Origin: Gracilaria vermiculophylla
Lineage: Eukaryota; Rhodophyta; Florideophyceae; Gracilariales; Gracilariaceae
Assembly (NCBI GenBank): GCA_019155205.2
Contig: JAHNZQ020003146.1
Span: 654,405-718,404, forward strand
DNA length: 64,000 nt
Direction: 5' to 3'
The notes below the pieces were generated by a model. That model had not been told where the DNA came from and did not search any database. It saw nothing but the letters and a program-made list of their open reading frames with translations. The stretch's first letter is position 1. Each line of letters begins with the position of its first letter. Of the stretch, positions 9,071 to 18,021 are shown piece by piece. Made by a program: the position numbers and the translations under genes.

Positions 9071-9778
9071 TTAGAGCATCTTTTTCTGCGGGTCGGGGTC
9101 CTCCGCGCTCAGATTGCACACCAGATGGACGCCGCCTTCCACCTGGCTGGCGCCCTCCGTCTTGAACAGACAGCTGTTGAGCAAGTCGATTCTGTCCGTG
9201 TTGTCGGCGGCCACCGTGCTTGTCACGTGGCTCACGCCCGCGTCCTTCATCTTCTTCAACGACCCCAGCACGAGCTTTCTCCGCACCTGCAGCGCGTCCG
9301 GCATGTCAGAGTGCGTGATCACCGTGATGAAGTCAGCGTGCTTGACGATATTGTCGCCCTTGAGCACGATGCCCACGTCGACGAGGGCGCAGCCCATGAC
9401 GACGTTGCGGTAGCTATCGCCTTCCTTGCCGCCCTTGACCGAGGCGTCGCACACCATGCAGCACTCCGAATCCTCCACCAGCGACGCGATAATGGATTGC
9501 GGCAGCGTGGGGCCCACGATGCGGCTGACGCCGTCGATGTCGTCGCGCGCTGCTGAACGCAGGTTCCACACGACGTTTCCCTTCATGTCGCGCGCAAACG
9601 TCAGCGGGCTCTTCTTCTTCTCCTTGCCGGCGCGCGCGCTCTCCTGCATCACCAGGCGCGCCGGCTTGACGCGGCGCCCGCCGCGCGCGGCGGGCGCCGG
9701 GCGCGCGGCGGCGCTCGGCAGCGCGTGCGCTGGTCGGAACACGAGCGGCGCAGCGACGAAGGCTTGCACGGCATGCAT
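9071..9778 (-). CDS. Putative plastid-targeted GNAT-fold protein
   Basis: Predicted 235 residues. Residues 1-48 (MHAVQAFVAAPLVF..., then Ala/Arg/Pro-rich) look like a red-algal plastid transit peptide, with Phe near the N-terminus and almost no acidic residues. The remainder resembles an N-acetyltransferase (GNAT) domain: WNLRSAARDDID (beta1/alpha1), GCALVDV (beta4), a VRRKLVLGSLKKMKDAG helix in the place of the acetyl-CoA loop, and VAADNTDRIDLLNSCLFKTEG, which mimics the common 'N..A..LY...GF' end of GNATs. The canonical Q/R-x-x-G-x-G/A loop is not intact, so acetyl-CoA binding is uncertain. The frame is open upstream to 10243, but the preceding Arg-rich sequence is probably promoter. Divergent from the RING gene. 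Confidence 0.7.
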   Translation of the reverse strand: MHAVQAFVAAPLVFRPAHALPSAAARPAPAARGGRRVKPARLVMQESARAGKEKKKSPLTFARDMKGNVVWNLRSAARDDIDGVSRIVGPTLPQSIIASLVEDSECCMVCDASVKGGKEGDSYRNVVMGCALVDVGIVLKGDNIVKHADFITVITHSDMPDALQVRRKLVLGSLKKMKDAGVSHVTSTVAADNTDRIDLLNSCLFKTEGASQVEGGVHLVCNLSAEDPDPQKKML

Positions 9779-10822
9779 GGCGGCGGGCGGCGCGGGTGAG
9801 GGGGGAGGGGGACGGAGGGGAGGCCGCGACGGGGACGGGGGCGCGCGTCGGGTGCGACGGGCTGGGCGGCGGACGGCGGACGGCGGACGGAGGTCGGGCG
9901 TGGCGATGCGCGGCGCCCAAATTGGGCTCAGCGCCGGCACGAAGGTACACGTTGTGCGCAAGGCGGCGATCTCCCGGCGGGCGAGCTGCGCGCCAAAAGT
10001 GCGCAAATTGAAGCGCCGCCGCCGCTGTCGGACGGCGCAATACGCCTCGCGGCGCGCGGTTTGGCTGGCAGACGCACCGCGCTGACTTGCGCGCGGCGCA
10101 ACCGCGAGCGTCGATGCGGCGCAGCCGCGGGTGTCGACACGACGGAGACCTCCCGCTCGCAGTGGGCGCGGCGGGAGGGAGCGCTGGAGGAGGGCGCACG
10201 CGGAGCGGTGGCGTACGCGCGCCACTGGGCGCGTGCCGACCACTGATCATCAGCGCGCTGCGGCGAGGGCGTCGAGCGGAGGCGGGCGGCAGCGCCGCCG
10301 CTGCGCCACTCGCGCGGGCGCTGCGCCAGCGCTGTCGCGCGCACGTCGGTCAGCGACGCGCGCGCCACCCCGCGCAGGTGTGACGCCTGACGCATCCTTC
10401 AACGTGCGCGGCCACCGCCAACCGGTGCGCCGCCCCGCGTGCCCCCGCCCTCCATGCTTTATGTCCTAAAATTCCCCGTCACCCCCCTCCAGAGTCCGTC
10501 GCCCATCGCCCCACTGTCCTACACCCTCAGCCATCATCCCCTCCGTTCCCCCGTCCCGTCCCCCCGTCCCGCCCTCCCCGTCCCGTCCCCCCGTCCCGCC
10601 CCCCTCGTCCCGCCCCCCCGCCCCATCCCCCCCCTCACGGTCCCGCTCCCCTCGTTCTTCTGCATTGCACCAAAACGCCCCCAACGTCCCTCTTCCGCCC
10701 GCGTTCACCGCCTCACCCTCTGCCTTCCCCTCACCGTCAAACTCCCCTCCTTCCCCCCTCTTCTCTCCTCCTCTGCTTCATCCGAACCCATTGTGCTGCC
10801 CTCCTTTTCCAGGCGGCGCGCC
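9779..10822. promoter_or_regulatory. Divergent promoter region, GC-rich and C-rich
   Basis: About 1 kb between divergent starts. Next to the GNAT-like gene the plus strand is G-rich (9785-9900, including a cggacgg triplication near 9870-9890). From 10480 to 10800, next to the RING gene, it is extremely C-rich, with a repeated cccgtcc / cccgtcccgcc motif at 10550-10630. Long reading frames here are composition artefacts. The frame of the RING gene is open back to an ATG at 10454, so part of this could be translated, but the protein would be Pro/Ser low complexity. Confidence 0.4.
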
Positions 10823-11983
10823 ATGCCGCCCAGCACGCCGCGCCGCCGCAGCGGCATCTTCCATGTCGAGTCCACCCGCCTCCGCTCCAACGTCGCCGAT
10901 CAAGTGCAGCGCGACCTCCTCCCCGCAGGCCGCATGCTCTCCGTCTTCCTCGTCTTATGCGAATTGCTCGCCGAGTTTGCCGTCCTGGCCTGGTCGCGCG
11001 GCCAAACCTGCAAGCCCCCTCTTCGCTTTTGGCTTCTGGTCCTCATCGTCCTTCAACTCACCACCGTTCTGCTCAACTGTCTCAACATCTGCCAGCGAAG
11101 GGCCGGCATGGATTCCCTACGCCACCACAGGAACGGCCTCTCCTCCTCTGAGCTTGACATGTACGCCGACGACCCCGCCGCCCCGCCGCCGCCCCCTCCC
11201 TCCGTCTCAAACGATGTTGTCGTGCACGTCATGCCGCACCACCCCCCTTCCGCAGATCCTGACACAAGCCCTCTGCTCCATCATGACCCGTCCTATGATC
11301 ACCCTGCCCACACTTCGGCCTCTCCACATATTGCCACCCATCATCCGCAATCCCCCCACCCCCCTTCGTCCCCGTCCTCCTCCCGTGAGTTCGCCCCCTA
11401 CCACCAACAGCCCGACCACGCCCCCTACAACATCGTCTCGTCGCAGTTTGTTGATCGCTTCATACGCATTGTCAACCTCTGGTACCTCGCTTGGTTTATC
11501 GTAGGCTCCATATGGGTTTCGGATGGCGGCACGTGCGCCACGGAGGCCCCGCATCTCTACCGACTCATCGTTGCCCTCACTATAATCTACTACGCCCTTC
11601 TCTTCCTCCCTCTGGCCTGTTTCTGTCTCATCGTTTGCTGTCTCCCCTTGTTCATCCTTGTTTACCGAATCATGCTCCCGTACGCCGAGCGCGAAAGACG
11701 CCGAGCGCGCGCAGCCGACCCAGCCCAGGTCCAAAACCTCAATTCCATCACCTTTTCGCCCGAAACCTTCACGGCCCACACGGGCAGCGAAAATTTGGAC
11801 GACGCCAGCTGTGTCATCTGTTTGTGCGACTACGAGGACGGTGAGGTGGTCAGGTTCCTACCCTGCAAGCACCACTTTCACAAGGATTGCGTCGACGTGT
11901 GGTTGCGGCTCGACAAGGCGTGTTGCCTATGCAAACAAGATATTGATGCCCACAATTCATCCCCTGCGTCATCTCCGGTTTGA
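10823..11983 (+). CDS. Membrane-anchored RING-H2 E3 ubiquitin ligase
   Basis: Predicted 386 residues from the ATG at 10823 (ggcgcgccATGc). There are four likely membrane segments: about 38-56, 69-89, 217-232 and 247-283 (the last long enough for two passes). A His/Pro/Ser-rich loop (about 115-200) and a C-terminal RING-H2 complete the layout. RING ligands follow C3H2C3: C330-x2-C333, C348-x-H350-x2-H353-x2-C356, then C367-x2-C370. The arrangement (membrane helices, W...GSIWV motif, then ICLCDYEDGE and FLPCKHHFHKDC) resembles the plant RING ligases of the At1g12760/At1g63170 type. Substrate and compartment are not readable from sequence. An upstream in-frame ATG (10454) would add 123 low-complexity residues encoded by the C-rich tract and is not preferred. 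Confidence 0.85.
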   Translation: MPPSTPRRRSGIFHVESTRLRSNVADQVQRDLLPAGRMLSVFLVLCELLAEFAVLAWSRGQTCKPPLRFWLLVLIVLQLTTVLLNCLNICQRRAGMDSLRHHRNGLSSSELDMYADDPAAPPPPPPSVSNDVVVHVMPHHPPSADPDTSPLLHHDPSYDHPAHTSASPHIATHHPQSPHPPSSPSSSREFAPYHQQPDHAPYNIVSSQFVDRFIRIVNLWYLAWFIVGSIWVSDGGTCATEAPHLYRLIVALTIIYYALLFLPLACFCLIVCCLPLFILVYRIMLPYAERERRRARAADPAQVQNLNSITFSPETFTAHTGSENLDDASCVICLCDYEDGEVVRFLPCKHHFHKDCVDVWLRLDKACCLCKQDIDAHNSSPASSPV

Positions 11984-12303
11984 ACCTGTTCACACCGGAA
12001 TTGTTATAATGTTTTGCGTCTAACTCAAATTCTCTGCTATGTACCGTTGCTTGCGTAGATTAGAGAAACCTTCTGTTGCGCCTTGCTGCCATGTACATAC
12101 CTTGAAGTTGTCTTTCGTGGAGATTTGTTCCGAACGGTAGCAATTTTTGGAATCGCAATGGTCAGACATGCCCGGCAGACGATGTCTCTTCTGCAAACAA
12201 AACAAATACTTGCACCGCTCCAACGCGTTTTCTTTTACGTGCCTGCCTTTTTGAGGCTAGAGTATTCTATAAAAAAAAGAAAAATGTGGCCGAGCCCTCT
12301 CCA
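11984..12303. other. Convergent intergenic spacer
   Basis: A 320-bp AT-richer spacer between the convergent RING and acyltransferase genes. It presumably holds both 3' UTRs; an A-rich run lies near 12271-12285. No ORF or RNA gene recognised. Confidence 0.4.
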
Positions 12304-13428
12304 CTATGTTGCCGCGAAAGAGCTATTAGACGAAGAGGGTGCTTCAGTGTTCAATTGCAACCCCCTGCGTAGTCTTTTTCCACGAGTTATTGAGTGATAT
12401 TCGAGCTTGTCCACATAGTTCGACGTGGAACTCTCGAGCTTCTCACCGCTCCCAAAGGCGGCCTCGCTTTCTTGTACCATCATTTTATGCACGTTTTGCG
12501 CAAACAACTTAGCGTCTTGCTTCTCTTCTGGGGAAGGATAGTACACAGGCAGGCGGTAGTATCGAACTCTGTTCCATGGTTGACAAAGAATACCGATTAA
12601 ATACGGTTTTGTCCTTATGGACTCATATGTCGGAGAAAACCACTTGGACTTGTACTGAATAAGTACTGGCGAGACAGGCAGGCCTGCCACAAACGCCCCG
12701 GATTTGAAAGATAGCAAGTATCTGCCGTTTGTGGTCGTCCCCTCCGGAAATATGGCTACCGGAGGGATTTCGAGAGCGGAGTGTTGCACAAGCCGCTGAC
12801 GGGCTGCTATGGCTTGCGAAACACTGATGCCCCTGTTCTCCATGCGATCAATATAGAACGCGTGCTGGGCAGCGCCAACGAGCCCCACGCCTGGAATCTT
12901 CCATACGTCTGATTTGGCGACGAACGCGGGGGCATACAGGTATGCGAGCAGGCATGGGTCAGCTATACTCGAGTGGTTTGACAAAACTGTGGCCTTGGAC
13001 GCCTTTTCTTGGTCGTAATCCGGATGATCACTTCCCTCGACGCACCAAAAGCCGAAAGTGAACAAAAGGGCTCTGCCCAAAAATTTTGACGCTGCCGCCA
13101 CGATGCGCCTTCTCCACTTCGGCAGCAAGATGGGTTCAAAATGAGTGATGTTTTTTTTTGTGATTGATGGTCCAAACAGCTTGACCACTGTGTACGAAAA
13201 AAGAATAGATACTAAAGCAACGCTTATTCGCAACGGAATGAGAACGAGGGCACAGAGTTTGATTAGCACATCGGCAAGAAAGTGCGGTTTCGGGGAGAAT
13301 CTTCGAAATGGGTCAAAGGCTGAATGCGAGACAGGTCGAGGAAGGCGGCCGTGATCGGCTATGAACGGCATGTCTCCATCGCTTTCAGGTTGCGAAGAGT
13401 CCGTCGGGATTGTGGCATTCTCGGCCAT
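12304..13428 (-). CDS. Lysophospholipid acyltransferase (LPCAT/LPEAT-like, PlsC domain)
   Basis: Predicted 374 residues. Transfers acyl groups from acyl-CoA to lysophospholipids at the ER or another endomembrane. An N-terminal cytosolic part is followed by a hydrophobic segment (about 53-80, LIKLCALVLIPLRISVALVSI). The PlsC domain has motif I NHSSIAD (H152...D157, the HX4D catalytic pair), motif II around DRMENRG, motif III FPEGTTTN (227-234) and a further block at LPVSPVLIQY. The KSDVWKIPGVG and FKSGAF spacing matches eukaryotic LPCAT1/2 and plant LPEAT. There are no C-terminal EF-hands and no KKXX-like retrieval signal, so it is shorter than animal LPCAT1/2. The Ser-rich tail (PSSSNSSF) is low complexity. 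The start ATG at 13428 is the first in the frame. Confidence 0.88.
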   Translation of the reverse strand: MAENATIPTDSSQPESDGDMPFIADHGRLPRPVSHSAFDPFRRFSPKPHFLADVLIKLCALVLIPLRISVALVSILFSYTVVKLFGPSITKKNITHFEPILLPKWRRRIVAAASKFLGRALLFTFGFWCVEGSDHPDYDQEKASKATVLSNHSSIADPCLLAYLYAPAFVAKSDVWKIPGVGLVGAAQHAFYIDRMENRGISVSQAIAARQRLVQHSALEIPPVAIFPEGTTTNGRYLLSFKSGAFVAGLPVSPVLIQYKSKWFSPTYESIRTKPYLIGILCQPWNRVRYYRLPVYYPSPEEKQDAKLFAQNVHKMMVQESEAAFGSGEKLESSTSNYVDKLEYHSITRGKRLRRGLQLNTEAPSSSNSSFAAT

Positions 13429-14063
13429 TTCTCGTGGAAAGGCGGTGACGCAACAGCTCGGACGAAAATCTTCTCACTGCACAGACTTCGGGCGGTCCAG
13501 CCGCAGGGTCCTTTTGAAAGGAATACCCGAACATCATGTTCATCAAAATGCTAGTGGAGCATCGTGGCAAACTTGTGTCAGCATGATTGCAAATATGAGA
13601 TTTGTGCTCGCAGAGCACAGTGTGAATCTGCCAAAAGGTGCGCTCTGTGCACCGTGACCAAATAAGCATACATTTTAGAGGGGCCGATCGGTACGAAGTC
13701 TAAAGCTTGTCACATGAGTTTGGAGGAAGAAACTACCACATCGTCGACAGACAGGCTGTGAGTGGATAAGACGATTGTTTTTAAAGTATTGGGTTCAAAA
13801 GACATGTTTCCTTGTATTCGCTTCGACCTGAAGATTACGCTCCCCTCTGCTCTTATCACAAGCACACCATGACACATGCAATTCCAGTTCCACAAATTGC
13901 ATTGCCAAGAGGTTTCAATACAAATACAAGTTTGGAAAAACTCTTATATCCGAAATAACTTGCCTTCACGTGCTTGTTCTCCTCGCATGTCTACTGTGAG
14001 CACAACGAATAATTCTTTTAGACATTATCCAATGTAAACGCGATGCATTTAATGCTCTGGGCT
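13429..14063. other. Intergenic, nothing recognised
   Basis: A 635-bp stretch upstream of the acyltransferase and downstream of the carrier gene (both minus strand). Only short unconserved frames on both strands. It probably contains the acyltransferase promoter and the carrier 3' UTR. Confidence 0.35.
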
Positions 14064-14969
14064 TTACAAAACCTTCTTGACTTGTTCTAAAACCAAGAAC
14101 ATGACCACTGTGTGACCAGCGCATCGTGAAAAGTAGGGGCTGAATCCTTTCCAAAGTGCAGACAGCCCTTCTAAGTTCGCAACCTTAACCATGGCGTGAA
14201 ACAAGTTGCGGTACGGCATAACGCCATTTATAGGGCGCTGGTTTTGTACGCGAGTCTTTGCCGAGTCGATTGGAAGGGTGACAACCGAATAACAAAACCC
14301 AGATGTGATGGAGGCTGCCAAATGAAGAGGAACGCCGTCTTGAAGAACTTGGATTCCGGTATCACTGAAGGCTTCTTTTGCTTGATCATATGTTCCAAGC
14401 TGCACACAGTTTGCAACCATGCTTCTGGTGACAGTTGGGGTGGCCCCTCTCCACAATCCGGGAATGCCCTCGTCTCTCGCAATTCGCCACAGGGCATCAA
14501 AGATGTTTCGATAGCCACGCCTCTTTGATGCCTCGGCGGCCCCATCGCTGTACATGCGCACCATCGACACTTCCACAGGTGTAGATATCGCACTTGCTAT
14601 ACCTCCAGCAGCAGTCCCGATGGCAAACTTTGTGGCCATGGATATCGAGTTTCCGTCTTTGACATAATGATCTCGCAGGCTGGAATACAAGCCGAGTCGT
14701 AGTGTAGTGTAAGAGATCTGGCGGGTAAGGGCGGCTGACAAACCTGAATACAATGCACCGACGCCCTCAGAGTTGGATATGAGGCGCGCAGCCTGTATGA
14801 AACCCTTGTACGGGGTTTGCTTGGTTCCTTCCCCAGCGATCTGCATTCGCACCTTAACTACATCGGCAGGGTGAATGACGAGCCACGAGAGAACTCCAGA
14901 AATTCCACCCCGCACAAATGGAAGCACGGAAAGATTATTCTTCCTCTGATGTGCAACCGTTGCGGTCAT
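14064..14969 (-). CDS. Mitochondrial 2-oxoglutarate/malate-type carrier (SLC25 family)
   Basis: Predicted 301 residues, the usual length of an SLC25 carrier of the mitochondrial inner membrane. Three repeats carry the signature P-x-[DE]-x-x-[KR]: HPADVVKVRMQ (repeat 1), TPVEVSMVRM (repeat 2) and LPIDSAKTRVQ (repeat 3), each followed by an EG-x-x-x-L[WY]-G type block (EGVGALYSG, EGIPGLWRG, EGLSALWKG). The second repeat (TPVEVSMVRM...SKRRGYRN) and YTTLRLGLY closely follow the oxoglutarate/malate carrier and plant dicarboxylate/tricarboxylate carriers, so dicarboxylate exchange is the best prediction. A uniporter or other oxoacid specificity cannot be excluded. ATG at 14969. Confidence 0.92.
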   Translation of the reverse strand: MTATVAHQRKNNLSVLPFVRGGISGVLSWLVIHPADVVKVRMQIAGEGTKQTPYKGFIQAARLISNSEGVGALYSGLSAALTRQISYTTLRLGLYSSLRDHYVKDGNSISMATKFAIGTAAGGIASAISTPVEVSMVRMYSDGAAEASKRRGYRNIFDALWRIARDEGIPGLWRGATPTVTRSMVANCVQLGTYDQAKEAFSDTGIQVLQDGVPLHLAASITSGFCYSVVTLPIDSAKTRVQNQRPINGVMPYRNLFHAMVKVANLEGLSALWKGFSPYFSRCAGHTVVMFLVLEQVKKVL

Positions 14970-15950
14970 TGGTGAGTCAGCTCTCTATCCGATTGGGATG
15001 CGCAGAGCAAAAAGCATTCAAGACGAAGACGATCCGTCTAAGCTCCTTCAGCTGCGGCTCAAAGATCTTGCAAAGGTGGGCAGCAGGATCGTTTGTGGGC
15101 GCGCACTGGATCTCCGGGCGGAAATTCGATGAATCACGCGATGCGGATTCACACAATGCGTGGCTAGTAATCTGGCTCAACGGGTTGGACTGTACATGAT
15201 GTGCCGGATGTTTACCCCGGCAGGACACGTTCCATTTTCTGCTCAAACAGATTGCAAGTTCGTACTGTATATCTCGTTGCATGGGAAGGACCATGCTCTA
15301 AAGTTGGAACAACGCGAATCCAAATTTGTGGGTGATGCATATCTACAATTTTAAGCAGTAAATGACCGGTGTCTGACGTTTGTCTTTGACGGCGTGCAAA
15401 GTTGGCCACCGTTTGTACTTGGAATACGAAGTTCACAGCTATCAGAAACTCGCTTTGTACCTTACTAGCTAGACTGTAGTGTTGTGGCTTATTGTTTGAC
15501 TAACGATTTTTTCTTCTGCTCAAACGCAGCTTCGCTCAGAGGATAGGACAGATCAGTGCGCTCGGGGAATGTACATTCAACAGCGTCAAGGTCTCCGCAA
15601 AGAGATGTAGAGTGCCTGTACTCAATCGACATAGATTCTCGCCCACTCGTGAACGGTTTAGTGAGGAAATTCGGGCGAATTTGGTAAATTGCAGAGGTTT
15701 TTCAAACCCTTGAACGAAAGTGTGGAAACGGGAGGTCGCGATTGCACGCTCAAAGTATCTATTTGCAGCAATGCCAGCCGGAACCGCCGCACTGCCACAC
15801 TGCGGGGTGCTCCCACCCTCGTCATTTCACATCGAAGTTTTCATCCGTCACTCGACCTGAGCCCCCGCCTTCTTCGACATCGTCTCACCCGCAGACTGGC
15901 ATCAAATCAGTGCCAGCGCCGTTGCCAACGTTCCGGCCGCTACCGCAACA
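14970..15950. promoter_or_regulatory. Divergent intergenic region
   Basis: About 980 bp between the divergent carrier and signal peptidase genes. Short frames on both strands (for example 14977-15294 minus) have no recognisable motifs. The stretch just before the peptidase start (15780-15950) is C-rich. No tRNA-like B box or other RNA gene seen. Confidence 0.35.
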
Positions 15951-16703
15951 ATGCATCACATTCTCTTCATTTCCGCGCAGCCCATTTCATGTCGGAGCCG
16001 ATTCACATCGTCCATTTGCTCGCTTCGCAACGCTGCGCTGCGCCACCGACCTCGTCGCATCGGAACAACGCGCATGAACCTTATGCCAGAGCAGCGAGAC
16101 TCCGAAAGGAATCAGACAAAAGAAGCTTCCAAACCTCTTGAAATCGAAAAAAAACCTTGGTTTCGGCGAGTGTTAGAAGACGACCAATTCGATGACTTGC
16201 GCACGTTTACCCTGGCTTTTTTGGTTGCGCTGTTCGTACGTTCCACCATGATCGAACCGAGATACATTCCCTCCCTTTCTATGTACCCCACGTTTGATAT
16301 TGGCGACCAATTTCTGGTAGACAAGTTATCCCGTTTCGTACGCCCCCCCCACGACAACGATATCGTTGTGTTCGAACCCCCGCTTGCCTTGCAAGAACGA
16401 GGGTACAAAAAGAGCGATGCGTTTATCAAGCGCATCGTCGCGCGCGGTGGCGATCGCGTGCACATACACGACGGTCTGGTGGAAGTTAACGGAGTTGCCA
16501 GGAAAGAGCAATTTATTAAGGAGAGTCCTAATTACGAGTGGGGTCCTGGAACCGTGCCTGACGGATTTGTCATGGTGTTGGGAGACAACCGAAACAACAG
16601 CTACGACTCACATGTGTGGGGATTTTTGCCAGAGCACAACATTATCGGAAGAGCTCTGGTGCGATATTGGCCGCCGGCTCGCTTTGGCACAACATTCTTT
16701 TGA
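15951..16703 (+). CDS. PLSP1: Plastid type I signal peptidase (thylakoidal processing peptidase)
   Basis: Predicted 250 residues. Removes signal or thylakoid-transfer peptides from lumenal and envelope proteins. Residues 1-46 are Ser/Arg/His-rich without acidic residues, consistent with organelle import. One membrane helix (about 85-97, TFTLAFLVALFV) precedes the S26 catalytic domain: box B PSLSMYPT with nucleophile Ser110, box D FIKRIVARGGD with general base Lys160, and box E GDNRNNSYDSHVWG. The SLSM variant instead of SGSM matches cyanobacterial and plastid enzymes better than mitochondrial IMP. The ATG at 15951 is the first in frame. Its stop lies 2 bp from the stop of the convergent SURF1 gene. 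A plastid location is inferred from family resemblance. Confidence 0.9.
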   Translation: MHHILFISAQPISCRSRFTSSICSLRNAALRHRPRRIGTTRMNLMPEQRDSERNQTKEASKPLEIEKKPWFRRVLEDDQFDDLRTFTLAFLVALFVRSTMIEPRYIPSLSMYPTFDIGDQFLVDKLSRFVRPPHDNDIVVFEPPLALQERGYKKSDAFIKRIVARGGDRVHIHDGLVEVNGVARKEQFIKESPNYEWGPGTVPDGFVMVLGDNRNNSYDSHVWGFLPEHNIIGRALVRYWPPARFGTTFF

Positions 16704-16705
16704 GA

Positions 16706-17623
16706 CTAAACAATACGTTTTTGTCGAGCTCTAAAACGGGTTAGCAACGCAATGCAGGCGCTTAGACTAAACCACGTGATGGCATACGTGACGTGAGTAC
16801 TTGGTGGCGTTCTGAACTCGCCATACAAGTCAAGCGCTCGAGGGTAAGGCCAGCCTGACTGCGGATAAGGATGTAACAGTTCCACAACGCGATCGCAACC
16901 CTCTAAACCATGTGCTTCCAGCATAGCACTCGCATCCACATAAAACCATTCGTCTTTTGATGGAACATTGTGTGGTGTGAAACGATTGCGCTCGTCTGTG
17001 TTTCTTACAACGCCAACGACGGATACTTGTGGAGAAAGAACGCTGGAATCGTGGTACTGGCACGTTTGGGTGTTGTGGTCAAATTTTGTCAAGAATAAGT
17101 ATGGATTCACTTGCGCAGAACTGCGTCGTGACCGATCTGCTAATCGTTGAGGAATCCAACCGCGATTGACCAAGACGATGCGGCCATCATCTGTTTTGAG
17201 CGGTGTGATAACTTGCAGACCTGTTGAACCACCCCATTGCAAGACCGGCGTTGGGGTGTCTTTAGGGGCCGACCTAGGGCCGAGCAACATTTCATGTTGG
17301 TGCAGGAAGCGGCCTGTGACTCGGATACGGCGATGATCCGTGTCGGAAGGTTGAAAGAGCGAATCGACGTGTATGGGGTCAGAAGAGAGACGATGTTTAC
17401 GGTCGACGATCAATTTTTGTTTTCGACGTAGGCGGTAGAGTTGCCAGACGCCCAAGGAGAAAGTGAGCGCGATGGGGACGCCAAAGAGCACAGTGGAGGA
17501 CCGCGAGGCTCCTGCCGAAGCTGAGGAAGCGGCATGTTGTGGTTGGGTGGAGAGGCGCCGCCGCAGCAAGAGGCGAGTGGGGTGCGCGGGTGAAACGCGG
17601 AGCACGGCGGAGGTGGAGAGCAT
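16706..17623 (-). CDS. SURF1: SURF1 family cytochrome c oxidase assembly factor
   Basis: Predicted 305 residues of an inner-mitochondrial-membrane protein helping haem a insertion and COX1 assembly of complex IV. It has an Arg/Ser-rich presequence (about 1-40), a first transmembrane helix ending in the family motif GVWQLYRLRRKQ (about 58-70), an intermembrane domain with VLVNRGWIP, SVVGVVRN and a WFYVD block, and a second helix near the C-terminus opened by the conserved THVTYAITWFS. Length and two-helix topology fit human SURF1 (300). An insertion of roughly 30 residues after the RGWIP block is not usual. ATG at 17623, convergent with the signal peptidase with a 2-bp gap. COX6A of the same respiratory complex lies 8 kb away, but no linkage in regulation is implied. 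Confidence 0.92.
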   Translation of the reverse strand: MLSTSAVLRVSPAHPTRLLLRRRLSTQPQHAASSASAGASRSSTVLFGVPIALTFSLGVWQLYRLRRKQKLIVDRKHRLSSDPIHVDSLFQPSDTDHRRIRVTGRFLHQHEMLLGPRSAPKDTPTPVLQWGGSTGLQVITPLKTDDGRIVLVNRGWIPQRLADRSRRSSAQVNPYLFLTKFDHNTQTCQYHDSSVLSPQVSVVGVVRNTDERNRFTPHNVPSKDEWFYVDASAMLEAHGLEGCDRVVELLHPYPQSGWPYPRALDLYGEFRTPPSTHVTYAITWFSLSACIALLTRFRARQKRIV

Positions 17624-17659
17624 GGGTGGTACGAAGGTGATACTCAGGAACGCGGGGAG

Positions 17660-17990
17660 TTACAGGTAGTAGTCTAAGTAATGCTCGTCGAACGGATCGG
17701 AGCCGTGCAGATGCATGATGTTGGTCTCGTTGCGGCGGATGTCGCCGCGATCCGACCACGCCTGGCGCTGTTTTTGGAGGTCTATTTCGAATTGGGCGCG
17801 TCGATTTTGGAGCTCGAGCAGCACGCGGCGCGAGTGCCCGTACGTCTCGAACACGGCGACGATGCGCGCGTGCGGGCGCGGTAGCGTGCGCTTGGTGCTC
17901 GCGGCCGCGCGCTGCACCACCAGCGGCGGAACGTCGATGAGCTTCATGTCGGCGCGGCAAGCCAGCTGCCGCAGGCTCTCTGGCACGCCG

Positions 17991-18021
<31 letters not shown>

